The notes under the pieces: model-generated
What the model was told of the DNA's origin: nothing
The model's input: the letters and a program-made list of their open reading frames with translations, nothing else
Databases searched by the model: none
Shown: positions 49,310-60,298 of the stretch, piece after piece
Layout: every line of letters begins with the position of its first letter
How positions within the stretch are numbered: the first letter of the stretch is position 1
Assembly (NCBI RefSeq): GCF_021261315.1
Contig: NZ_JAJSAX010000005.1
Span: 124,001-188,000 of the forward strand
Direction of reading: 5' to 3'
Length of the DNA: 64,000 nucleotides
Source: Epilithonimonas sp. JDS
GTDB taxonomy: Bacteria > Bacteroidota > Bacteroidia > Flavobacteriales > Weeksellaceae
Translations under genes and position numbers: made by a program

Positions 49310-51709
49310 TTACTTTACGATTTCATTATAGTAGAGTAATTTATCATTTTTATCGAAGCTGATGATAATGATCTGCCGGTTTTTCGCTTCGTCATTATTA
49401 AAGAATTTTGCTCTTGGCGCCAGCCCGCCATCTTCGGAGAGTGACGGATTCCAGTAAAGGGTTTCCCGTGTGTCTTTCGTGATTTTTTTGTAAGCATCAC
49501 TTGTAATATCAGGCAATTCAAATTCGATGGATTTGTCGTAACCTTTCAAAACCAGTTTGTTGATTTTTTCTTTGTTTTTATCTTCCTCAGCTATCATATC
49601 GCCTCTTCGTGTATAGATTGCGATGGCGTTGCCAACCAAACCATCATTTTTCATCACTTTTACCATTGCAATATCACTTACCGGAAGAGAATTAATCATA
49701 CTGACATCCACCGGCATCTCGTCCAAAAACAGACTTGCCTGCGAACCACGAATACTTGGAATCAAATTACCTGAACCATCCATTGTAAAGGTCAAACCGG
49801 CCGCTCTTCCCTGCAGCCACTGCAATATGTTTTGAGAAGTCTGCGCATCTTTATTTTCATTAACTAAGTCAAAAATTGTAGAATTCATGCCACTGAATTT
49901 CCCACTAGAAAGCTGCTTGTCCAATTCTGCTTTTTTATCTACTTTTTTAGCTGTCACTTTCACTTCTTCAATCAATGTTTCTTTGTTGAAGTCATCAATT
50001 CCCTTATTGTTTTTTCTGTTTTGAAGTGCTTTTGCAATTGCCGGGTCTTGTGCAGCATTTTTATCATTAATTAAACGATAATTCGTCGCTGGCAAAGCCG
50101 ATTTATAAGGAATACTTGTTACCAACGGTTGGAAACTGATGTTCAGATTATCTGATTCTGAAACTTGTTTTTTGTCTTTATTAAGGTAATATGAAATGGT
50201 CAGAGGCTCGTCAAAATAAATGTTATCAAGATAAATAAAACCGTTGTCATCCGTTACAACCGGCACAAAACTTTTATCAGATTTTTCAGTTTTCAGAAGA
50301 AGATTGAGACTTTTATTCGGAATAAACCTCCCATTATTGGTGACTTTTCCTTTGAATGAAAGATTTTTTTGAGGTTTGTAGCTGAATTCCGGAGTCTTTC
50401 CTGCCAGCACAGATTCCCAGTCGAAACGTTTCCATTTTTCTGAAATTAATATTGCATCAATCGCTTCCGGATTTGAATCCTTTTCGAAATATTGAGAAGG
50501 ATTGAAAATGGAATCTGTAAAATCACCAGTCAACCATTTTGCACTCAAAAGCGTATTCTCATTTTTAATTTCTCCCGGATTGTTTTCTTTGACTAAAACC
50601 GTGTAGCTTGAATGATCTCCATCCGGCTCAATATCAAAACTGTTGAACGCTCTAGGCTCGTTGTTCATTGATAAAGCTAAAGTCGGCTCATCAAGATTAA
50701 TTTTTTTTGGATTGACGAAAAATAATCTTTGTGCCGCAACGTTCTGTTTCTCATCAAAGATGGTAAGGTTCAAAACTGCCGTTTCATCGTTGCTCACTTT
50801 ATTTGGGATATTGCTGGACGCTTCGTTGGCGTTTGTTTTAATATTAGCTCTGTAAACCAACTGATTATTAATCGTTCCTATGATTGTGTAACCTTGAAGG
50901 CCCTGTGCGAGATTTGCACCAAGCATTTTATAATTAATACCTTTTGGATCGCTAGTCAGCTGAAGATTAATTCCTGAATTTGAAACTGCAGGTAAATTAA
51001 TGGTTTGTTTTACACCTTTATTGTCTTCGACAATCGCTTTGTATGATTTTCCAGCTTTTGGATTGATCGTGAAAGTACCAACATTTTCATCAATATTCTT
51101 GAAGGTCACCAATTTCTCATTTGGTTTTTCAGAATCGATGACGTAGCCACTCCAAGCGGCCGGTGGAGTTCCTTGTGAATATAATCTCACCGCAAATTTG
51201 GTCGGGATGTTCTCGATGAAGGTTCCACTTTCGGGAAAAGCATTGGCTGTCCATTTTGTGTTTTTATCAAGAATTAATTTTGACTCAGAATTCGGATTGT
51301 AGATCGGAACCTGTTTCATAAAATTGAACTCTTCAGAAAAATTCGCCATCCAGGTCGTGTAGGCTCTTAGGAAATAGATATCTTCATTAAGGAAATCATT
51401 GAGGACAAATGTTCCGTCACCCTCACCATCTTTCAGGAAAACTGTTTTCTTGTCGACCATATTTTTGTTGTGGTCATACAATTCAACAAAAAGTGTATTT
51501 GAAATTGTCGAACGTCCATAACCATTGAAGACGAACGATTTGAAATAAATATGGTCTCCAACCACATATTTGTCTTTGTCCAGAAGTAAGTAGACTTTTT
51601 CCTGCGGATAATTTTGTTCCAGATTTTGAATCGCTTTATCTATTTTGTCCTGCGCATTCAGCTGTGACATCCCAACAACATAAAGAAAAAATAGGAAGAT
51701 TTTTTTCAT
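49310..51709 (-). CDS. Exported MG2-like / TonB plug-domain protein, paralogue 2
   Basis: Paralogue of 45881-48259, 799 residues from the ATG at 51709 (MKKIFLFFLYVVGMSQLNAQ, a signal peptide). A start at 51781 would read through the icd terminator and is rejected. MG2-like part EKVYLLLDKDKYVVGDHIYF; linker with KETLIEEVKVTAKKVDKK, which resembles the TonB-box side of plug domains; plug-like ILQWLQGRAAGLTFTMDGSG, SIRGSQASLFLDEMPVDV and SDIAMVKVMKNDGLVGNAI. Both copies end with the same (F)DKN..L.YYNEIVK tail. No barrel. Function unknown. Confidence 0.8.
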   Translation of the reverse strand: MKKIFLFFLYVVGMSQLNAQDKIDKAIQNLEQNYPQEKVYLLLDKDKYVVGDHIYFKSFVFNGYGRSTISNTLFVELYDHNKNMVDKKTVFLKDGEGDGTFVLNDFLNEDIYFLRAYTTWMANFSEEFNFMKQVPIYNPNSESKLILDKNTKWTANAFPESGTFIENIPTKFAVRLYSQGTPPAAWSGYVIDSEKPNEKLVTFKNIDENVGTFTINPKAGKSYKAIVEDNKGVKQTINLPAVSNSGINLQLTSDPKGINYKMLGANLAQGLQGYTIIGTINNQLVYRANIKTNANEASSNIPNKVSNDETAVLNLTIFDEKQNVAAQRLFFVNPKKINLDEPTLALSMNNEPRAFNSFDIEPDGDHSSYTVLVKENNPGEIKNENTLLSAKWLTGDFTDSIFNPSQYFEKDSNPEAIDAILISEKWKRFDWESVLAGKTPEFSYKPQKNLSFKGKVTNNGRFIPNKSLNLLLKTEKSDKSFVPVVTDDNGFIYLDNIYFDEPLTISYYLNKDKKQVSESDNLNISFQPLVTSIPYKSALPATNYRLINDKNAAQDPAIAKALQNRKNNKGIDDFNKETLIEEVKVTAKKVDKKAELDKQLSSGKFSGMNSTIFDLVNENKDAQTSQNILQWLQGRAAGLTFTMDGSGNLIPSIRGSQASLFLDEMPVDVSMINSLPVSDIAMVKVMKNDGLVGNAIAIYTRRGDMIAEEDKNKEKINKLVLKGYDKSIEFELPDITSDAYKKITKDTRETLYWNPSLSEDGGLAPRAKFFNNDEAKNRQIIIISFDKNDKLLYYNEIVK

Positions 51710-51767
51710 ATCAAAAAGCGTATTATTATTGATTTTAAATTCTTTCTGCAAATTAATTAAACAAAAG

Positions 51768-51795
51768 AAAACCCTCAACATTTGCCGAGGGTTTT
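51768..51795 (-). terminator. Terminator of icd
   Basis: AAAACCCTC (51768-51776) pairs with GAGGGTTTT (51787-51795); 10-nt loop; on the minus strand followed by TTCTTTTG. Confidence 0.8.
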
Positions 51796-51814
51796 ATGTA
51801 ATATTTAACACGGT

Positions 51815-54037
<2,223 letters not shown>

Positions 54038-54065
54038 TTAGTTGATTTTATTTCGTATTGAATCA

Positions 54066-54073
54066 CAAAAATA
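54066..54073 (-). promoter_or_regulatory. -7 box TATTTTTG of icd
   Basis: Minus-strand exact TAnnTTTG, 31 bp before the icd ATG at 54034. Confidence 0.5.
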
Positions 54074-54184
54074 CATATTTTATAATGATTTTTTGATAGT
54101 CAAAATATGATTTTTGTTCAAATCGGGATTAATTTTTTTCTAATTAATAGTAAAAGTTAAATTTTATTAAAGTAGAATGAATTG

Positions 54185-54216
54185 TTTGAGAATTCAGAAA
54201 TCAACCGTTAACTTTG
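54185..54216 (+). promoter_or_regulatory. tpx promoter (TTTG, 20 bp, TAACTTTG)
   Basis: TTTG at 54185-54188, 20-bp spacer, TAACTTTG at 54209-54216, 21 bp before the tpx ATG. One of the best matches to the Bacteroidota consensus in this window. Confidence 0.7.
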
Positions 54217-54237
54217 AAGAAATAAATTATACGAACA

Positions 54238-54735
54238 ATGTCACAAATTACATTCAAAGGAAATCCGATCAATACCGTTGGCACTTTGCCGGAAGTTGGA
54301 ACTGTCGCTCAGGAATTTACATTAATTGGTGCTGATCTTTCAGAAAAGCATTTGGCTGATTACACAGGAAAAAAGGTTCTTCTAAATATCTTCCCAAGCA
54401 TCGACACTGGTGTTTGCGCAGCGTCTGCAAGAGAATTTAACAAGGAAGCTAGTTCATTGGAAAACACAGTTGTCATCAATGTTTCCAGAGATCTACCATT
54501 TGCATTGAACAGATTTTGTGCAGCTGAAGGTCTTGATAACGTGGAGATTCTTTCAGATTTCAGAGGAAATTTCGGTGAAGATTACGGCGTTACACTTAGC
54601 GATTCTCCATTGAGAGGTTTGTTGAGCAGAGCTGTAGTGGCTTTGGATGAAACCGGAAAAGTAATCTACACAGAACAAGTGCCGGAAATAGGACAGGAGC
54701 CAAATTATTCCGAAGCTGTGAATGCTTTGAAATAA
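54238..54735 (+). CDS. tpx: Thiol peroxidase, Tpx type
   Basis: Atypical 2-Cys peroxiredoxin that reduces peroxides with thioredoxin. It has 165 residues. The peroxidatic Cys is in PSIDTGVCAASAREFN (usually DTPVCA; the Pro is Gly here) and the resolving Cys in LNRFCAAEGLDNV. The N-terminal TFKGNPINTVGTLPEVG and the GLLSRAVVALDETGKV segment are typical. It is followed by a terminator and a Crp-family regulator gene. Confidence 0.94.
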   Translation: MSQITFKGNPINTVGTLPEVGTVAQEFTLIGADLSEKHLADYTGKKVLLNIFPSIDTGVCAASAREFNKEASSLENTVVINVSRDLPFALNRFCAAEGLDNVEILSDFRGNFGEDYGVTLSDSPLRGLLSRAVVALDETGKVIYTEQVPEIGQEPNYSEAVNALK

Positions 54736-54758
54736 ATTCAAAATAAATCATTCAACAT

Positions 54759-54798
54759 AACGGGAAATCTATTATTTTAGATTTTCCGTTTTTTTTAT
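54759..54798 (+). terminator. Terminator between tpx and the Crp-family gene
   Basis: AACGGGAAATCTA pairs with TAGATTTTCCGTT (13 bp, one wobble), followed by TTTTTTTT. It ends directly before the next ATG at 54802. Confidence 0.85.
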
Positions 54799-54801
54799 TT
54801 T

Positions 54802-55374
54802 ATGGAGGTTTTAAAAAATATATACCAGCATCCTGCTTTTTCAGAAGAAGATTTGAAACTGATTTTTGATAAGCACGAAAAACTGACATTCAAAAAAGGT
54901 GAGTTTTTCCTTAAAGAAAATGAAGTTTCCAATGAGTATTTCGTTTTGGAATCAGGCGTTGTGCGATCTTTTGTTTTTGATATTGATAACAATGATATTA
55001 CGATTAATTTCTTTACAGAATCGGATATTATTATAGAAGCTTCTTCAATTTTCCAAAGAATTCCGTCGATGGAGAATATTCAGGCGGAAACAGACTGCGT
55101 GGTCTGGAAGATTGATTATGATGATTTTCAGGGATTATTTTTGACCATTCCCGCCCTTGCAGAATGGGGAAGAGCGTGGATGTCTTACCAGCTTTTTTAT
55201 CTTAAGCAAAGATCAGTCGAAGTGATAACTAAATCTGCAACAGAGCGTTACCTCGATTTAATTCAAGCAAAGCCTGATGTCCTGAAATTTGTGCCGTTAA
55301 AAAATATGGCTTCCTATCTTGGAATCACAGATACATCACTTAGCAGAATCCGAAAGGAAATTGTGAAAGGTTGA
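54802..55374 (+). CDS. Crp/Fnr-family transcriptional regulator
   Basis: 190 residues: cyclic-nucleotide-binding-like beta roll (about 15-120; KKGEFFLKENEVSNEYFVLESG), dimer helix, and a C-terminal helix-turn-helix (MASYLGITDTSLSRIRKE). The residues that bind cAMP in Crp (RES motif) are not visible, so the ligand is unknown. Regulators of this short flavobacterial group are frequent and mostly uncharacterised. The start is only 12 bp past the tpx T-run, so a leaderless or read-through mRNA is possible. Confidence 0.87.
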   Translation: MEVLKNIYQHPAFSEEDLKLIFDKHEKLTFKKGEFFLKENEVSNEYFVLESGVVRSFVFDIDNNDITINFFTESDIIIEASSIFQRIPSMENIQAETDCVVWKIDYDDFQGLFLTIPALAEWGRAWMSYQLFYLKQRSVEVITKSATERYLDLIQAKPDVLKFVPLKNMASYLGITDTSLSRIRKEIVKG

Positions 55375-55400
55375 TTCTTTAAAAATAAACTCAAAAAAAA

Positions 55401-55432
55401 TCAGCAATACTAGAATATTGCTGATTTTTTTT
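55401..55432. terminator. Bidirectional terminator, Crp-family gene / tatC
   Basis: TCAGCAATA (55401-55409) pairs with TATTGCTGA (55416-55424), with eight A before and a T-run after; convergent genes on both sides. Confidence 0.88.
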
Positions 55433-55453
55433 TAATTTATAAACTATTTGTTT

Positions 55454-56281
55454 TTATGGTTTAGTAAGATCATTCGAAGCCAGTTTTCTCTGCATCTTTT
55501 TGTAAATCACATTGGACATAATAACGCTGATCTCATAAAGCAAAACCAGTGGAAGTGCAGCGGCCATCATACTCAAAACATCGGCAGGTGTGATGATTGC
55601 AGCAACTACCATGATCAAAACAATAGCGTGACGTCTGTAAGTTCGTAAGAATTTCGGGGTCAAAATCCCGATTGATGTCAGGATATAAACTGCTATCGGA
55701 AAAAGGAAAACAACGCCCATTCCCATTGTAACCTGTAGAAATAGAGTCGTGTAATCTGACAAATCAAACAACTGAACGATATTATCAGAAACTTTGAAGA
55801 GTAATCCGAAATTGATTGCAAAAGGCAGAATCAAAAAGTAACCAGTCAAAACACCAAGCATAAATAAAATCCAGACAGAATTGATGTAGAAAATAGAATT
55901 TTTCTTCTCTGCCGGCATCAAAGCTGGGCTGATGAACCTCCAGATTTCCCAAACTATGTAAGGAAAAGCCAAGACTACACCTGAAAAAATTGAAACCGCC
56001 ATCATCACATTGAACTGCTGAAACAACTGCTTCTGCTGAACACTGAATTTGGCAGGCATAATAAAGCTATCAACGCCCGTCAGTTCTCTGGAAAAATGAT
56101 TAACAACTTTAAAAGTGAAAAAATCACTCCTCGTGGGACCGAAAAAAATATGATCCATGACCCAATTGATATTAAATCCGACAACAATTGCCAAAACAAT
56201 AATCGCTAAAATAGACCTTACCAAGTGGGATCTTAACTCTCCAATATGCCCAAGAAAGGACATTTCTTTTTCTTCACTCAT
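55454..56281 (-). CDS. tatC: Sec-independent protein translocase TatC
   Basis: Core of the twin-arginine translocon, recognising folded proteins with RR signal peptides. It has 275 residues and six membrane helices. The N-terminal MSFLGHIGELRSHLVRS is the signal-peptide-binding site motif (family: HLxELRxR), FPYIVWEIWRFISPAL and ITPADVLSMMAAALPLVLLYE (cut) are also typical. It precedes no tatA here; kdsD is upstream, 85 bp away on the same strand. Confidence 0.94.
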   Translation of the reverse strand: MSEEKEMSFLGHIGELRSHLVRSILAIIVLAIVVGFNINWVMDHIFFGPTRSDFFTFKVVNHFSRELTGVDSFIMPAKFSVQQKQLFQQFNVMMAVSIFSGVVLAFPYIVWEIWRFISPALMPAEKKNSIFYINSVWILFMLGVLTGYFLILPFAINFGLLFKVSDNIVQLFDLSDYTTLFLQVTMGMGVVFLFPIAVYILTSIGILTPKFLRTYRRHAIVLIMVVAAIITPADVLSMMAAALPLVLLYEISVIMSNVIYKKMQRKLASNDLTKP

Positions 56282-56366
56282 TATTTATATTAATGATAAT
56301 TTATTTTTGATAGATGATTCGCAAAACGAAATTAATCTTTTATCCCGATTCTTTGCTCTTGTTTCT

Positions 56367-57326
56367 TTAATTAATTCCCTCGTCGAGCAATTTATGTATA
56401 TCAATGATGCCGTAATATCGATTTTCGTCTGTCACTACCAATTGACCGATGTTGTATTCTTTCAAAATCTGCATTGCTTCTTTTGCAAGCTTATTTTTAT
56501 CGATGGTTTTAGGGTTTTTGCTGATGATATCCGAAGCTTTCGCTTTTGAAATATCATTTTGGTTCAGCAGCATTCTTCTAATATCACCATCTGTAATCAC
56601 GCCAATAATTTCTCCATTTTCAACAACAACTGTGATCCCATGTTTCGACCCGCTGACAGAAATAATAACGTCCCGAATTGAAGCTTCAGAGGTAACTTCC
56701 GGTTTATTCATAGAAACGAACTGTTCTACTTTTGCTGTAAGATTTTTCCCCAGACTTCCACCAGGATGAAACTTCGCAAAATCGATTTCTTTAAAATCTT
56801 TCAGTTCCATTAGGCATACTGCTAAAGCATCTCCCAGAGCCATTTGAACGGTAGTAGAACTTGTTGGTGCAAGCTTGTTTGGACAGGCTTCTTTGTCCAC
56901 GTGTGTATCCAAAACAATGTCTGCAGCTTTGGCTAGTTTACTGTCAACATTGCCAGTCATAGCAATTAAAGCAGCCGAATATTCCTTCAGAAATGGCAAA
57001 AGATTCACGATCTCAGGAGAATTTCCGGAATAAGAAATACATAAAACTACATCTTGTTTTTGGATCACACCAAGATCACCGTGAATGGCTTCAGCTGCAT
57101 GCAGAAATTGCGAAGGGGTTCCTGTAGAATTAAGCGTTGCCACAATCTTATTTGCAACGTGAGCAGATTTTCCAATGCCAACAACTATCAGCTTCCCTTT
57201 AACTTCATTGATTGTTAGAACACTTTTTATAAAGCTGTCATTCAGGCGGTTCCGAAGACTTGTAAGTTCGCTTATTTCGATATCAAGCGCCTGATGAGCA
57301 TTAGAGAGAATTTCTTTTGGATCCAA
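56367..57326 (-). CDS. kdsD: Arabinose-5-phosphate isomerase, KpsF/GutQ family
   Basis: Interconverts ribulose-5-phosphate and arabinose-5-phosphate for Kdo synthesis in lipopolysaccharide. It has 319 residues: SIS domain (about 25-190) with GIGKSAHVANKIVATLNSTG and HGDLGVI, FHPGGSLGKNL, then two CBS domains (about 205-319). It probably forms an operon with tatC. Divergent from recQ. Confidence 0.92.
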   Translation of the reverse strand: MDPKEILSNAHQALDIEISELTSLRNRLNDSFIKSVLTINEVKGKLIVVGIGKSAHVANKIVATLNSTGTPSQFLHAAEAIHGDLGVIQKQDVVLCISYSGNSPEIVNLLPFLKEYSAALIAMTGNVDSKLAKAADIVLDTHVDKEACPNKLAPTSSTTVQMALGDALAVCLMELKDFKEIDFAKFHPGGSLGKNLTAKVEQFVSMNKPEVTSEASIRDVIISVSGSKHGITVVVENGEIIGVITDGDIRRMLLNQNDISKAKASDIISKNPKTIDKNKLAKEAMQILKEYNIGQLVVTDENRYYGIIDIHKLLDEGIN

Positions 57327-57362
57327 AATTTTAAAATGTTTTATTATTTTTTTTAATAATAT

Positions 57363-57428
57363 TAATTTTGTATCTTCACTTCAATAATTTTAAAATCATG
57401 AAATGAAGTTTTAGGCTTCATTTTTTTA
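57363..57428 (+). ncRNA. Possible short RNA: promoter box and terminator in kdsD-recQ gap
   Basis: TAATTTTG (57363-57370) matches the -7 consensus. About 30 bp on, AAATGAAG (57401-57408) and CTTCATTT (57416-57423) form an 8-bp stem followed by T residues. Together they could produce an RNA of about 50 nt, or an attenuated leader of recQ (start 57508). The only ORF inside is ATG AAA TGA. Low confidence; the hairpin could simply insulate the divergent genes. Confidence 0.3.
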
Positions 57429-57507
57429 TCTAAAAAAAACAAAAAATTACTATCGATAATTTGTATAACCTTTAATAATATGCAAATTTAGCAAACAATA
57501 TCAAAGG

Positions 57508-59718
57508 ATGGACACAAAAGATATCAACTTATCTGCCGAACTCAAAAAATATTTTGGATTTTCAAAATTTAAAGGCCAACAGGAACAGATCATAACAGAA
57601 CTTCTTGGTGGTAAAGATATTTTTGTTCTAATGCCAACCGGCGGCGGAAAATCACTTTGTTATCAATTACCTGCGCTGATCTCTGAAGGAACTGCAATTG
57701 TAGTTTCGCCATTGATTGCCCTGATGAAAAATCAGGTGGATGCCGTGAACGGATTATCTTCCGATGAAGGCGTGGCGCACGTACTTAATTCCTCATTAAA
57801 CAAAACCCAGACAAAGCAGGTGATGGATGACATCACTGCAGGAAAAACAAAATTGCTTTACGTGGCTCCAGAATCATTAATAAAAGAGGAGTACGTTGAC
57901 TTTCTGAAAAACGTGCAAATCTCTTTTGTAGCGATAGACGAAGCGCACTGTATCTCGGAATGGGGACACGATTTCCGCCCGGAATACAGGAATCTGAAAG
58001 GCATTATTGATAAAATCGCAGACGTGCCTGTAATTGCGCTTACCGCCACGGCGACACCAAAAGTTCAGGACGACATTCAGAAAACTTTGGGAATGAACAA
58101 TGCTTTGGTATATAAAGAAAGTTTCAATAGAGCTAATTTGTTTTACGAAATCCGTCCGAAAGTCAATGTGGATAAAGAAATTGTAAGATTCATTAATCAG
58201 CATAAGGGAAAATCAGGTATTGTCTATTGTCTCAGCAGACGAAAAGTAGAGGAATTTTCACAACTTTTACAGGTGAATGGAATCAATGCTTTGCCATATC
58301 ACGCGGGACTTGATCAGAAAACAAGAGTTCTGCACCAAGATAAATTTTTGATGGAGGAAGCGGACGTTATTGTAGCAACAATCGCTTTCGGGATGGGAAT
58401 TGACAAGCCGGATGTTAGATTTGTCATCCATTACGATATTCCGAAATCTTTGGAAAGCTACTATCAGGAAACTGGCCGTGCCGGAAGAGATGGCGGAGAA
58501 GGCTATTGTTTGGCATTTTATGATCCAAAAGACATCGAAAAATTAGAGAAATTCCTTGCGCAAAAACCTGTTTCCGAAAGAGAAATTGGACTTCAATTAT
58601 TAAACGAAGTCGTTGGTTACGCCGAAACTTCAATGAGCAGAAGACAATATCTGCTTTATTATTTTGGAGAAATATTCGATCCTGTAAAAGGTGAAGGTGC
58701 ATTGATGTGCGATAATTCTCAGAATCCTCCAACCTTAAAAGATGCAACGAATGACCTGAAAAAGGTTTTGGAAATGATAAAAGTTTTGGGCGAAAAATTT
58801 AAAACTAAGGATTTGATTTCATTAATAACCGGAAAAGAATCTGCCGTTACCAAATCTTATAAATTAGAACAGACAGAATATTTCGGTTTCGGAAAATCGG
58901 AAAGTGATAATTATTGGAAATCCATTATCAGACAAGCGACAGTACAGGATTATCTTAAAAAAGACATCGAAACTTATGGTGTTCTGAAAGTTTCTGAAAA
59001 AGGACAGGAAGTCATCAACGGAAAATCAAAAAATAAGTTTCAAATTGCTGAAGACAGAGAATATGATCTTGCCCAATCCAAAACCAAAGCGGATAATGAG
59101 CAGGTTCAAATTCAAGCAGGCGGTGGCCTGGATCAGGTTCTTTTCGGACAATTAAAGGAACTTAGAAAAACAGTTGCCAAGAAATACGGCATTCCGCCTT
59201 ACACGGTTTTTATGGATCCGAGTTTGGAAGATATGACCGTTCAATATCCAATTTCTGTAGAAGAAGTCGCTAAAATTTATGGTGTTGGCGAAGGAAAAGC
59301 CAAAAAATACGGTAAAGATTTCGCTGAATTTATCAAGAAATATGTTGAAGAAAATGACATCGAAAGGACTCAGGATACAGTTATAAAACAAGTTGCCAAT
59401 AAGTCCAGCCACAAGGTTTTTATCATCCAGAATACGGACAAGAAAATCGATCTCGAAGATATTGCGAAAGCAAAAAACATTTCGATGACGGATCTCCTTT
59501 CTGAAATGGAAAGCATCATTTATCAAGGAACAAAGTTGAATATCGACTATTATGTCAATGAAAATTTTGATGAAGATATCGTAGAAGAATTTATGGATTT
59601 TATGAAAAATTCTGAAAGCGACAGTATGAAAACACTACTTGCAGAATATGGCGATGACTTGACAGACGAAGAAGTGAGAATCTTACGAATCAAATTCATA
59701 AGTGATATTGCGAATTAA
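57508..59718 (+). CDS. recQ: ATP-dependent DNA helicase RecQ
   Basis: 3'-5' helicase in recombination and repair, 736 residues. Walker [20 protein letters not shown] box [18 protein letters not shown], motif [17 protein letters not shown], then RQC winged helix, HRDC domain (about 540-615) and a C-terminal helix-turn-helix region. The zinc-binding module, which in E. coli carries four Cys (C..CGNCDIC), reads [14 protein letters not shown] then [12 protein letters not shown], with only one Cys left, so zinc binding is probably lost. Followed closely by a toxin-antitoxin pair. Confidence 0.94.
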   Translation: MDTKDINLSAELKKYFGFSKFKGQQEQIITELLGGKDIFVLMPTGGGKSLCYQLPALISEGTAIVVSPLIALMKNQVDAVNGLSSDEGVAHVLNSSLNKTQTKQVMDDITAGKTKLLYVAPESLIKEEYVDFLKNVQISFVAIDEAHCISEWGHDFRPEYRNLKGIIDKIADVPVIALTATATPKVQDDIQKTLGMNNALVYKESFNRANLFYEIRPKVNVDKEIVRFINQHKGKSGIVYCLSRRKVEEFSQLLQVNGINALPYHAGLDQKTRVLHQDKFLMEEADVIVATIAFGMGIDKPDVRFVIHYDIPKSLESYYQETGRAGRDGGEGYCLAFYDPKDIEKLEKFLAQKPVSEREIGLQLLNEVVGYAETSMSRRQYLLYYFGEIFDPVKGEGALMCDNSQNPPTLKDATNDLKKVLEMIKVLGEKFKTKDLISLITGKESAVTKSYKLEQTEYFGFGKSESDNYWKSIIRQATVQDYLKKDIETYGVLKVSEKGQEVINGKSKNKFQIAEDREYDLAQSKTKADNEQVQIQAGGGLDQVLFGQLKELRKTVAKKYGIPPYTVFMDPSLEDMTVQYPISVEEVAKIYGVGEGKAKKYGKDFAEFIKKYVEENDIERTQDTVIKQVANKSSHKVFIIQNTDKKIDLEDIAKAKNISMTDLLSEMESIIYQGTKLNIDYYVNENFDEDIVEEFMDFMKNSESDSMKTLLAEYGDDLTDEEVRILRIKFISDIAN

Positions 59719-59735
59719 TTTTAAATTGATGCGAA

Positions 59736-59981
59736 ATGAATTCTGATCTAAATAATAAAAAGACTGAACTTTTGCAATGGATTTCTGATCTGCAGGATAA
59801 GGATGTTATTTTAGAATTATTGGAACTCAAAAACAATTTAAAAATTTCTTCCTCTGTAAATGAATCAAAAACAGAATATGCTTTAAAAGATGATTTTGAA
59901 GAACGATGGGCGAAAGGTTTGACAAAAGAACAATCTATCGAAAGAAGCAAAAGTAAGATTAGAGGATGGTGGGGAAAATAG
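59736..59981 (+). CDS. Putative antitoxin of a RelE/ParE-type module
   Basis: 81-residue acidic-to-basic protein: helical N-terminus (LLQWISDLQDKDVILELLELKN), C-terminus DFEERWAKGLTKEQSIERSK typical of small antitoxins that wrap the toxin. The ORF overlaps the toxin start by 16 bp. No clear DNA-binding domain. The identification rests mainly on the neighbour. Confidence 0.7.
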   Translation: MNSDLNNKKTELLQWISDLQDKDVILELLELKNNLKISSSVNESKTEYALKDDFEERWAKGLTKEQSIERSKSKIRGWWGK

Positions 59982-60298
59982 TTATTTTCTCAGAGGAAGT
60001 TTCCGATTATTTAGATAATATTTCAATCATTCTGTATAAAAATCACTATTTTGGATTTTTGGAAGATGCATATCATTATGTCGAAAAAATTCACAATTAT
60101 ATTTATGACAATATTGATAAGCCGATTTCCAAAATTACACCCCAAGCTTTTCAAAAATTTGGGAAGTTTTACATAAAATACAAAGCCAACGAGAATACAA
60201 CGTGGTATATTTTCTTTGACAGAAGGGACAAACGGTTTCTCGTTAATTACATTTTAAATAATCATACAGAGCAATTTCCGGAATTATTTTTAGAATGA
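59966..60298 (+). CDS. RelE/ParE-superfamily toxin
   Basis: 110-residue protein with the fold pattern of RelE/ParE toxins: VIFSEEVSDYLDNI, a helix pair, and the C-terminal strands TTWYIFFDRRDKRFLVNYILNNHTEQFPE. Basic residues in FFDRRDKRF are in the expected active-site area. The start (ATG at 59966, MVGKIVIF) overlaps the antitoxin, a normal arrangement. Its own stop overlaps the next gene, a glycosyltransferase, by four bases, so all three are transcribed together with recQ or from an internal promoter. Confidence 0.78.
   Translation: MVGKIVIFSEEVSDYLDNISIILYKNHYFGFLEDAYHYVEKIHNYIYDNIDKPISKITPQAFQKFGKFYIKYKANENTTWYIFFDRRDKRFLVNYILNNHTEQFPELFLE

Noticed and set aside
51710-51781. Upstream start for plug-domain paralogue 2
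   Set aside because: It would read through the icd terminator hairpin; the ATG at 51709 starts a normal signal peptide.
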